In this document: one piece after another, positions 6,897 through 12,921 of the stretch
Numbering within the stretch: the first letter of the stretch is position 1
Layout: each line of letters starts with the position of its first letter
From: Caldifarciminota bacterium
GTDB taxonomy: Bacteria > Hydrothermota > Hydrothermia > UBA1063 > CAJXJZ01
Reading direction: 5' to 3'
Assembly: GCA_027033555.1 (NCBI GenBank)
Contig: JALVLE010000167.1
Location: forward strand, 1-12,921
Length of the DNA: 12,921 nt
Translations under genes and position numbers: made by a program
Notes under the pieces: generated by a model
Seen by the model: the letters and a program-made list of their open reading frames with translations, nothing else
The model's database searches: none
Told to the model about the DNA's origin: nothing

Positions 6897-8463
6897 AACA
6901 GTAAAAATAATAAACATCAGAAAAGTAAAAAGAAAAAGCGACGACACAGGAAAGAGAATAAAATTACTGAACAGAGAGATACTTAATGCATTGACTAAAA
7001 ATTATCAATACATTCTTTTATGGGACGAAGCTATGCCTTTACCCGGGAAAGATACCCTTTTAAAAATAACACGCTCACCCGGTGATGTATGGCATACAGG
7101 GCTACTTCAGGGTATGAGAGATAGACCTTTTCTTTTAAATTTTATCAATCCCACATGGATGTTTAACAGGGATCCGGACGGGATTCAGAGAATAACATCC
7201 TTCAGAATGCATCTTGTAGGGAGCTTATTTAAAAAAGAAGTGTTCAGACATATAGGTGTCTTTGATGAGAACTTTGAGACATTAGAAGGTGCAGCCCTTG
7301 ATATGGGATTAAGACTAATTAAAGGAGGAGCTTTTATCATTTTTGAGCCTGCATTAATGGAACATCTTAACCTTCTTCCTGAGCTATCAGAAAACAAATT
7401 GTCCTTATCTGATGAGGTGAAGATACTACAAAAGCACTACTCAAAAGAGCAGATAATATGGGCATTATTTAGAAGTATATTTTATGGCTGCCCTTTAAAA
7501 GAGGTGCTTAAAAATTTGAAATATACTCTTAAAGTAAGACACACCCCAATACCTATCTGGGAAAGAACCATACCTTCAAAAATCCCTTTGGAAGAAGAAC
7601 ACAGAGTTTCTATAATAATTCCAACACTGAGACGCCACAAATATATAAAAAATGTTTTAAATGCTCTTAGAATTCAAACAGTAAAGCCAACAGAAATTAT
7701 CGTCATTGACGAAGACCAATTCACTCAATTTTACTCGCAATTTGTAGATTTGCCTTTAATCGTTCTGACAGGTAGCAATAAGGGGCAAAGCACAGCAAGG
7801 AACATAGGCCTAAAAAAAGCCAGAGGAAACTATATAATGATTCTTGACGATGACATAGACGAAATACCACGTGATTTCATTGAAACACATTTAAAGTATC
7901 TTCAACACTTTAAGACAGATGCATCCTGCGGTACAGTGAGGGAAAGGGGAGTAGATATGAATGTCCACAAATTCAAAAAAACAGTAAGAGCTTCAGATGT
8001 ATTTCCCACCAATAATGTTCTTTTTAAAGCAGAATGCCTCAACAAAAGTGGCTTATTTGACACTAATTTTGACAAGGGTATGCGTGCAGACCACGACCTT
8101 GGTATGCGAATATATCTTTCCGGATATCTCCTGGGGATAAATCCCTTTGTTGAAGTGTTCCATCACAGAGCCCCGAGAGGAGGGCTTAGAGAAAACAGAG
8201 CCAGAACAACCACTTTTTCTGACTCACGCACATCGCTTTTTAAATTTAGTATTTTACATAAAACCGAAATCTATCTTATGCTAAAATACTATAAACCTCA
8301 CCAAGTGAAAGAAGAATTACTGTTAAACATAAGAGGCTTTTTTATAGTAAAAGGAAATATACTAAAGAGAATACTTAAAATTGCTATTGCGACATTTCTG
8401 TTTCCAGTTTTAACTTACAAACTCCTGAAAAACTATAAAGAGGCAAAAAAATTATTCAAATAA
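6889..8463 (+). CDS. GT2 family glycosyltransferase with a degenerate N-terminal half GT-A domain
   Basis: 524 residues in two parts. The second part (about 237-430) is a normal GT-A/GT2 enzyme: VSIIIPTLRR (240-249), IIVIDED (270-276), SNKGQSTARNIGLKKARGNY (296-315), the metal-binding ILDDDID (318-324), and a catalytic-base region RADHDLGMR (399-407), with HHR at 425-427. The first part (about 14-160) looks like the second half of another GT2 domain. TGKRIKLLNREILNAL then YILLWDEAMPLP (41-52) parallels the NxGxxxARN...DDD region, and HLVGSLFKKEVFRHIGVFDE (108-127), ALDMGLRLIKGG (136-147) and PALMEHL parallel the C-terminal GT2 core. The first Rossmann half is missing and the DxD is reduced to WDE, so this part is probably inactive. 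An in-frame TAA at 6847 rules out an upstream extension. A hydrophobic stretch (about 495-514) near the C-terminus may touch the membrane. The start overlaps the previous gene by 8 bp with a weak GGAA site. Confidence 0.85.
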   Translation: MDKTVKIINIRKVKRKSDDTGKRIKLLNREILNALTKNYQYILLWDEAMPLPGKDTLLKITRSPGDVWHTGLLQGMRDRPFLLNFINPTWMFNRDPDGIQRITSFRMHLVGSLFKKEVFRHIGVFDENFETLEGAALDMGLRLIKGGAFIIFEPALMEHLNLLPELSENKLSLSDEVKILQKHYSKEQIIWALFRSIFYGCPLKEVLKNLKYTLKVRHTPIPIWERTIPSKIPLEEEHRVSIIIPTLRRHKYIKNVLNALRIQTVKPTEIIVIDEDQFTQFYSQFVDLPLIVLTGSNKGQSTARNIGLKKARGNYIMILDDDIDEIPRDFIETHLKYLQHFKTDASCGTVRERGVDMNVHKFKKTVRASDVFPTNNVLFKAECLNKSGLFDTNFDKGMRADHDLGMRIYLSGYLLGINPFVEVFHHRAPRGGLRENRARTTTFSDSRTSLFKFSILHKTEIYLMLKYYKPHQVKEELLLNIRGFFIVKGNILKRILKIAIATFLFPVLTYKLLKNYKEAKKLFK

Positions 8464-9555
8464 CTCTATGTACCTTTTTACTATCTCTGACCATGTATGG
8501 TCAAGGGCCCATCTTTTGGCATTCTCTGAATAATTTGAATAATAAGAAAGAATCTTAGAAAGTGCATCAGCTATTTCCTCTGGATTGTGCGGGTCAACAA
8601 GCTCTCCATTAAACCCTGGTTTTACCGCCTCCTCTACCCCTGTCCCCTTGGAACCTATAACAGGTTTACCAAAATAATTTGCCTCCAGAGCGGCTATTCC
8701 AAAGCCCTCCACATCTCCATCTGGTGCAAATTCACTCAATAGCATAAACACACTGGCATATTTATAGACGCAGGATAATTTTTCATCAGATAGAGCACCA
8801 TGCAATCTTACCCTATTATTCATTTTTAATGTTTCTATTGACCTGTAAAGGGCATCCGCATCCCTAATCATCCCTACTATGTGGTACATAGCGTGGGGAT
8901 ATTTTTTAAGAATAAAGGGTAAAGCTCTTATCACATTATGTTGACCTTTACGGAGGGAAATACTCCCCACAGTTAAAAGTGCGGGATTGCCTTCTAAATG
9001 AAAATCATTACATCCTGCTTTTAAAGTAAATCTTTCAGGACTAAACCCATTAGGAATCACGCTCAGATTGTTTATTTGAAAATTGTCATGGACAATTTTG
9101 GCGGTAAATCGCGAAACACATACAAGCCTGTCAAATCTCTCAAGCTGAGCCCTCATCCATCTTTTTTTAAGACCTTTCAAATTGGCCTCAGTCCCGTGTA
9201 TAACTCCAATCTTCTTAATCTTCTTACTTTTTGCCAAAGAAGGCGTGAACATAAGAGGAAACATACCGGACGCTATTATTATATCAGGCTTTCTTTTTAC
9301 AAGCAACATTTTTAGCTTAAGGAGCCGGTGAAAATAAGTGAAAAAACGAGGAGATAAATTTTTAATCCTTGTAATATTTATGTTCTGTCTTTTATCCCAT
9401 TCTGAATCTTTTATATTTTTCATATCTCTATGATCAGCAAGAACATGCACACAGAATCCCTCATTTTGCAGCGCTCTGGAAAGCCCGTAGGCGTGGATTC
9501 CAATACCACCAGGTCCGGGAGGAAATTCACTTGTGAAAATAAGTATTTTTTTCAC
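8452..9555 (-). CDS. GT4 family glycosyltransferase on the opposite strand
   Basis: 367-residue GT4 enzyme encoded against the direction of the rest of the cluster. The N-terminus FTSEFPPGPGGIGIHAYGLS (7-26) is the classic GT4 acceptor-side glycine-rich start. VCVSRFTAKIV (145-155) and VIPNGFSPERF (166-176) follow. The donor half has TVGSISLRKGQHNVIRA (195-211), YHIVG (224-228), and the EX7E pair E283/E291 in VEGFGIAALEA, then YFGKPVIGSKGTGVEEAV. All key elements are intact. The start is GTG at 9555-9553; a GGAG lies 12 bases upstream, which is far for ribosome binding, while a TAAAAT hexamer ends 6 bases before it. The 3' end overlaps the end of the GT2 gene by 12 bp tail to tail, so the two transcripts would be complementary there. 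Role: addition of one sugar, possibly regulated separately from the main unit. Donor unknown. Confidence 0.9.
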   Translation of the reverse strand: MKKILIFTSEFPPGPGGIGIHAYGLSRALQNEGFCVHVLADHRDMKNIKDSEWDKRQNINITRIKNLSPRFFTYFHRLLKLKMLLVKRKPDIIIASGMFPLMFTPSLAKSKKIKKIGVIHGTEANLKGLKKRWMRAQLERFDRLVCVSRFTAKIVHDNFQINNLSVIPNGFSPERFTLKAGCNDFHLEGNPALLTVGSISLRKGQHNVIRALPFILKKYPHAMYHIVGMIRDADALYRSIETLKMNNRVRLHGALSDEKLSCVYKYASVFMLLSEFAPDGDVEGFGIAALEANYFGKPVIGSKGTGVEEAVKPGFNGELVDPHNPEEIADALSKILSYYSNYSENAKRWALDHTWSEIVKRYIELFE

Positions 9556-9567
9556 GTTTTTATTTTA
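9556..9567 (-). promoter_or_regulatory. Candidate -10 element for the - strand GT4 gene
   Basis: Read on the - strand: TAAAAT (9567-9562, 5 of 6 matches to TATAAT), then 6 bases, then the GTG start. Transcription would begin at or next to the start codon. I see no good -35 hexamer at the usual distance, so it is a weak call unless an activator helps. Confidence 0.35.
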
Positions 9568-9577
9568 CTCCATCTTC

Positions 9578-9589
9578 GCCGAATTCGGC
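9578..9589. repeat. Perfect 12-bp palindrome between divergent genes, possible operator
   Basis: GCCGAATTCGGC is a perfect inverted repeat with no central spacer. It sits in the 63-bp gap between the two divergent starts, about 10 bp from one candidate -10 and 17 bp from the other, so it covers the -35 side of both. It is GC-richer than its surroundings. The position suits a dimeric regulator binding site; no regulator gene is in the window. It contains an EcoRI recognition sequence by chance or by origin. Confidence 0.4.
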
Positions 9590-9606
9590 ATTCGCTCAAG
9601 CTACTT

Positions 9607-9618
9607 TAAAATACCTGC
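9607..9618 (+). promoter_or_regulatory. Candidate -10 element for the second + strand unit
   Basis: TAAAAT at 9607-9612 followed by six bases (9613-9618) and the ATG at 9619. No Shine-Dalgarno-like purine run precedes the ATG. The arrangement mirrors that of the divergent gene, with the same hexamer and the same 6-base distance. There is no clear -35 box. Confidence 0.4.
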
Positions 9619-10833
9619 ATGCCCAAATTGCTCATCATATCGCCCACACCTCATTATAAGGGGGGATACCAAATACAGGGACACGGTGCCACTGTAAAAG
9701 AACTAAGTTTTCTGGGGAATTTTTTTGATATAACTCATATAGCCCCATTATATCCAGTTACTCCGCCCAAAAGTGCACGTCCATACTCCTGTTCCATTGA
9801 TTTTATACCTTTAAAACCTGGAGGCGGGAATGGCTTAAAAAAAATCACATTGTTTGGAACCATCCCCCAATGGATAAGAGAGATAGATAAAATCTTAAAA
9901 AAAGAAAACTTTAATCTCATCCACATAAGGACCCCTTCAAGTCTATCGCTTACTGCTCTACTCTACTTCATTGTTCATAAAAATAACAACACTTTAAAAT
10001 GGATAAAATTTGCCGGTAACTGGGAACCCAACCCTACAGAGAGCCTTGCCACAAAAATTCAAAAGTTTTTGCTTAAAAAGGGTGTACCACACTCCTTCGT
10101 AACTGTAAATTATTTTAAAAATCTTCCTCCAAATTTTATTCCATTCCCAAATCCCTCCATTTACTATAAAGAATATAAACAAAACCTCATTCTTTCAAAA
10201 AACAAAAAACTCTCCCAACCGATTCTCCTTTCATTTGTGGGTTCCCTGATAGAAGAAAAGGGCATAATGAATGCATTGCATGTAGTCAGACGTCTTAAAG
10301 AAATAAGACTAAGATTCAAATTCTTGGTAGCTGGCACAGGAGAGGCTGAGAATAAAGCTAAAGCTTTTGTAAAAGCTCACAAACTACAGGATAATGTTGA
10401 ATTTTTAGGCCCTATCCCACACGAGATGGTGTTTAAAATATTTAAAAGCTCCCATTTTCTTCTCTTCCCAACATATTTTAATGAAGGCTGGCCCAAAGTC
10501 ATAAGTGAAGCCATGAGTATGGGCACCGTTCCACTTGCAGGACGGGTCTCAATAATACCTGATATACTGGAAAAATACCAGATAGGATATTCTATAAAAG
10601 CAGATAACATAGACAAGTACGTTGAGACTATTCAGTATTTTCTGAATTATCCTGCAAAATGGGATGAATACTCACAGAATGCAAAGACCTATGCCGTGTA
10701 TTTCACATACGAATACTATGGATTAAAATTACTACAAATACTAAGCAAATACAGGATAATCAATCTGCCAGAATATGGAAACGTATTTGAAGAGATCAAA
10801 GAACTCACAAGAAAAAGAGAGTTTCCTTTATAA
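9619..10833 (+). CDS. GT4 family glycosyltransferase
   Basis: 404-residue GT-B glycosyltransferase, first gene of the second + strand unit. The N-terminus MPKLLIISPTPHYKGGYQIQ (1-20) forms the first strand and loop of the acceptor domain. The middle part has IHIRTPSSLS (101-110) and FAGNWEP (131-137). In the donor half, SFVGSLIEEKGIMNAL (205-220) has the conserved K214, AGTGE (238-242) follows, and the EX7E pair is E289/E297 in NEGWPKVISEAMSMGTVPLAG. The EGWPKVISEAM form is a recognised variant of the motif, so activity is expected. The start has no Shine-Dalgarno but has a -10-like hexamer six bases away. The C-terminal ~30 residues extend past the usual GT4 end and their coding region overlaps the next gene. 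It would add one sugar to the glycan; specificity is not predictable. Confidence 0.9.
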   Translation: MPKLLIISPTPHYKGGYQIQGHGATVKELSFLGNFFDITHIAPLYPVTPPKSARPYSCSIDFIPLKPGGGNGLKKITLFGTIPQWIREIDKILKKENFNLIHIRTPSSLSLTALLYFIVHKNNNTLKWIKFAGNWEPNPTESLATKIQKFLLKKGVPHSFVTVNYFKNLPPNFIPFPNPSIYYKEYKQNLILSKNKKLSQPILLSFVGSLIEEKGIMNALHVVRRLKEIRLRFKFLVAGTGEAENKAKAFVKAHKLQDNVEFLGPIPHEMVFKIFKSSHFLLFPTYFNEGWPKVISEAMSMGTVPLAGRVSIIPDILEKYQIGYSIKADNIDKYVETIQYFLNYPAKWDEYSQNAKTYAVYFTYEYYGLKLLQILSKYRIINLPEYGNVFEEIKELTRKREFPL

Positions 10834-12136
10834 AGATTTGCTCAGTCCTTCTATACTCTATATCATACTTTTAATCAGCATACCACTTGGCCTGGGAATG
10901 GTGCGCTCCAGAACCTTTGCTACTTTCCATGCCTATATCATACCTGCACTCGGGCTCATGTTTCTATTTGCAAGGTCTCCAGCACCTTCAATTTATATAC
11001 TCTCATATATTATGAGCAGTCACGTCCTCTGGCGAATGACAAAAGCCCGTGTCCTTTGGGAATACAGTAAATATGCGGGAATTTTGCTGGCTTTTTTGAT
11101 TATTGTTCGCTATATAAAGAGAGTTAAAAATTTTATTTTGCCCCTCTTTTTCCTTTTTTTTCTTTCGCTTTCCATTCCCCTTACTCTAAACTACTATGGA
11201 GATTTTTCCGTAATAAGGAGAGAGCTATCATTCAATCTCTCCGGTCCCCTTGTATTCAGCATTTCTGTACTCCTGTTTTCAAATATAAAGCTCAAAACAA
11301 AACAAATAGCCTTTAACTTTCTTATGATACTTTCCCCAATTGTATCCACCGCTACAATCTCTCTATATACTTTATTAACACACACTGTAATTTTCACAAC
11401 AACTTCAAATCCGCTTGCAAGCGGAAGATTTGGGCCTAATCAGGTCTCAGCTGTTCTGGGACTTGGAGCTTTGATTGCTCTCCTTATAGGTATAAACTAC
11501 ATTGAAACCATTTTAAGCAGAATACTCATATTTGCTACAGGTGCCTGGCTCTTCATCCAATCCGTCTTGACGTTTTCCCGGGGAGGCCCTCTAAATTTTA
11601 TTCTTTCATCAATGGTACTTTTCTGGTACTTGTTGCGAAATAAAAAAACAAGATTGCGGGTAACGGGCGGCATTCTTTTTCTGCTCGCTATATTTATTAT
11701 CCTTTTACCAAGACTTGAAAAGTTAACTCAGGGGAAACTTGAAGAACGCTTCACCTCCCTAAATACCACAGGTAGAACTGAAATAGCACTTGCTGAGCTT
11801 GAACTATTTAAAACCCACCCCTTGTTTGGAGTAGGCCCCGGGGTGGGCATTGCGGAACGGAGTAATCTGCTGGGTTATTTTGTTGCCTCCCATACAGAAT
11901 ACACCAGGCTACCTGCAGAACATGGACTATGGGGCATTTTTGCACTTGTTATTCTCCTCTATCTTCTTTATATCCCTGTTAGATATTCAAAATCTTTTAA
12001 ACAAAAATCACAAAACGCATCTTTAATTATGTGGAGCCTCTTTGAAATGGCACATTCTGCTACAAGAATAGCTATCACCACTTATTTACCAGGTATTACT
12101 TATCTTCAACCAGAGGAGATGGATGAAGAAGGATAA
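10775..12136 (+). CDS. O-antigen ligase/polymerase-like integral membrane protein (WaaL/Wzy family)
   Basis: 453 residues with about ten or more hydrophobic membrane segments (for example 26-43, 53-66, 100-111, 119-137, 155-168, 178-195, 224-240, 248-264, 272-287, 296-311, 385-400). Before the last segments lies a large loop (about 312-384), expected to face outward, with the hallmarks of this superfamily: TGRTEIALAELELF (332-345), HPLFGVGPG (348-356) and ASHTEYTRLPAEHGLWG (371-387), with H373, E375, E382 and H383. GRFGPNQ (217-223) and LTFSRGG (265-271) are also typical, with arginines R218 and R269. Members use undecaprenyl-linked glycans either to ligate them to lipid A-core or to polymerise repeats; sequence alone does not separate these. 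Next to a Wzm/Wzt exporter, ligase is the simpler reading. The ATG at 10775 overlaps the previous gene by 59 bp with no good ribosome site; a TTG at 10838 would remove the overlap and keep all membrane segments. Confidence 0.85.
   Translation: METYLKRSKNSQEKESFLYKDLLSPSILYIILLISIPLGLGMVRSRTFATFHAYIIPALGLMFLFARSPAPSIYILSYIMSSHVLWRMTKARVLWEYSKYAGILLAFLIIVRYIKRVKNFILPLFFLFFLSLSIPLTLNYYGDFSVIRRELSFNLSGPLVFSISVLLFSNIKLKTKQIAFNFLMILSPIVSTATISLYTLLTHTVIFTTTSNPLASGRFGPNQVSAVLGLGALIALLIGINYIETILSRILIFATGAWLFIQSVLTFSRGGPLNFILSSMVLFWYLLRNKKTRLRVTGGILFLLAIFIILLPRLEKLTQGKLEERFTSLNTTGRTEIALAELELFKTHPLFGVGPGVGIAERSNLLGYFVASHTEYTRLPAEHGLWGIFALVILLYLLYIPVRYSKSFKQKSQNASLIMWSLFEMAHSATRIAITTYLPGITYLQPEEMDEEG
12113..12118 (+). 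promoter_or_regulatory. Ribosome binding site for the last gene
   Basis: GAGGAG at 12113-12118, inside the end of the membrane protein gene, 4 bases before the ATG at 12123. It is the strongest Shine-Dalgarno in the window and fixes the start of a gene that runs off the end. Confidence 0.7.
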
Positions 12137-12921
12137 AGTTCTTATCATAGGCCCATTGCTTGAAAGCGAAACAGGAAAGGTCACGAGCCCGGGAACTGTT
12201 CTCGCTAACTACCTTGAAACCAATGCAAAATTCCAGATTATAAGAGTTGGCAAATACAAAAAGCGAGCCAAAAGGCTGTATGAGATAGTAAAACATATTC
12301 TGGCAAACAAAGACGCAAACGTAGCAATTTTGCTTGTTTTTAGCGGAAAAAACTTCTTGTACACTGACATTGCTTCCTTCCTTCTTAAGAAGTTTAACAT
12401 TCCCATTATATTCTGGCTCCACGGCGGAGCCCTCCCTGAATTTTCAAAAAAATATAAAAAGTGGGTGGATAGGGTACTCAAACGTGGAAAAGCCATGGTT
12501 GCTCCATCTGAATATCTCGCAGAACACTTCAGAAAAGCAGGCTATAGCAATATAAGAATTATAGGTAATATAATTAATGTAAACGAATACAGGTTTGCTG
12601 AAAAACACTCCCTTCGCCCCAGGTTTCTATGGATGCGGAAATTTCATCAAATATGGAATCCTGAAATGGCACTACATGTTTTCAAAAACATTTTAAAGAT
12701 ATATCCTGGAGCAAGTCTTGTTATGGCAGGGGCAGATGAAGGGTATATGAAAAAATGTATAAACATAGCCCAGGAGCTTGGAATGCAGGAACACGTCACC
12801 TTCCCGGGCTATCTCAATCATGAGAAAAAAACAAAATACATGAGCGAAAATGATATTTATCTCCACACTAATCTGATAGATAATGCACCGGTTTCAGTAA
12901 TAGAAGCGCTCGCAAGTGGTA
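12123..12921 (+). CDS. GT4 family glycosyltransferase, 3' end beyond the window
   Basis: 266 codons are present, open to the window edge, beginning MKKDKVLIIGPLLE at an ATG with a strong ribosome binding site. It overlaps the membrane protein gene by 14 bp, so the two are coupled. The acceptor half shows FWLHGG (about residue 98) and APSEYLAEHF; the donor half has RFLWMRKFHQIWNPEMAL, where WMRKFHQIWNP stands in for the usual G-R-L-x-x-x-K-G loop, then VMAGAD, VTFPGYL, and DNAPVSVIEALASG at the cut end. The DNAPVSVIE form (D-x7-E instead of E-x7-E) is a known variant of a GT4 subgroup. Probably about 100 residues are missing. It would add a sugar to the same glycan; the donor is unknown. Confidence 0.88.
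   Translation, partial: MKKDKVLIIGPLLESETGKVTSPGTVLANYLETNAKFQIIRVGKYKKRAKRLYEIVKHILANKDANVAILLVFSGKNFLYTDIASFLLKKFNIPIIFWLHGGALPEFSKKYKKWVDRVLKRGKAMVAPSEYLAEHFRKAGYSNIRIIGNIINVNEYRFAEKHSLRPRFLWMRKFHQIWNPEMALHVFKNILKIYPGASLVMAGADEGYMKKCINIAQELGMQEHVTFPGYLNHEKKTKYMSENDIYLHTNLIDNAPVSVIEALASG

Noticed and set aside
8489..8502. Inverted repeat GACCAT-GT-ATGGTC near the converging gene ends, as a possible terminator
   Set aside because: It lies inside the coding region of the - strand gene (codons for D-H-T-W-S), the loop is too small for the full stem, and no T-run follows on either strand.
9578..9595. Cloning linker or EcoRI adaptor junction at the palindrome
   Set aside because: The flanking bases do not match the common cDNA adaptor I know, and both neighbouring genes have intact, natural-looking starts, so a native sequence is more likely.
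12096..12555. Overlapping reading frames on both strands near the window end
   Set aside because: They are shadows of the GT4 gene starting at 12123, which has a strong ribosome binding site and GT4 motifs.

Overview
This window is a slice of a cell-surface polysaccharide (O-antigen or capsule type) gene cluster from an AT-rich bacterium. The DNA is rich in A and T, Lys codons are mostly AAA, Arg is often AGA/AGG and Ile often ATA. That fits many AT-rich lineages, including thermophiles, but I cannot assign a taxon. It is gene-dense: ten genes, no gap longer than about 65 bases, and no tRNA, rRNA, CRISPR array or insertion sequence that I could see.

Layout. Bases 1-9,000 begin with the last ~70 codons of an ABC-2 polysaccharide export permease (Wzm type). 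Its ATPase follows (Wzt type, with an extra C-terminal domain), then three GT4 glycosyltransferases, an asparagine-synthase-like PP-loop protein, and a GT2 glycosyltransferase with a degenerate extra N-terminal half-domain. All are on the + strand, with short gaps or small overlaps. A GT4 gene on the - strand (8452-9555) then runs into the end of the GT2 gene, the two 3' ends overlapping by 12 bp. From a 63-bp divergent intergenic region a second + strand unit starts: GT4, an O-antigen ligase/polymerase-like membrane protein, and a GT4 that runs off the window end.

How they work together (inference from families). The glycosyltransferases would build a lipid-linked glycan on the inner face of the membrane, and Wzm/Wzt would export it. 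The Wzt C-terminal domain suggests that export depends on a feature of the chain end. The ligase/polymerase-like protein would then transfer or extend the glycan on the outer face. The asparagine-synthase-like protein is translationally tied to its neighbouring glycosyltransferases and may amidate a uronic acid or a related carboxyl group. No sugar-nucleotide synthesis genes lie in the window.

Points worth a second look: three start codons sit 6-7 nt after a -10-like hexamer, which suggests leaderless mRNAs; a perfect 12-bp palindrome lies between the two divergent starts; the AsnB-like protein lacks the catalytic cysteine; the GT2 protein carries a headless GT-A remnant; and two adjacent GT4 genes look like diverged duplicates.
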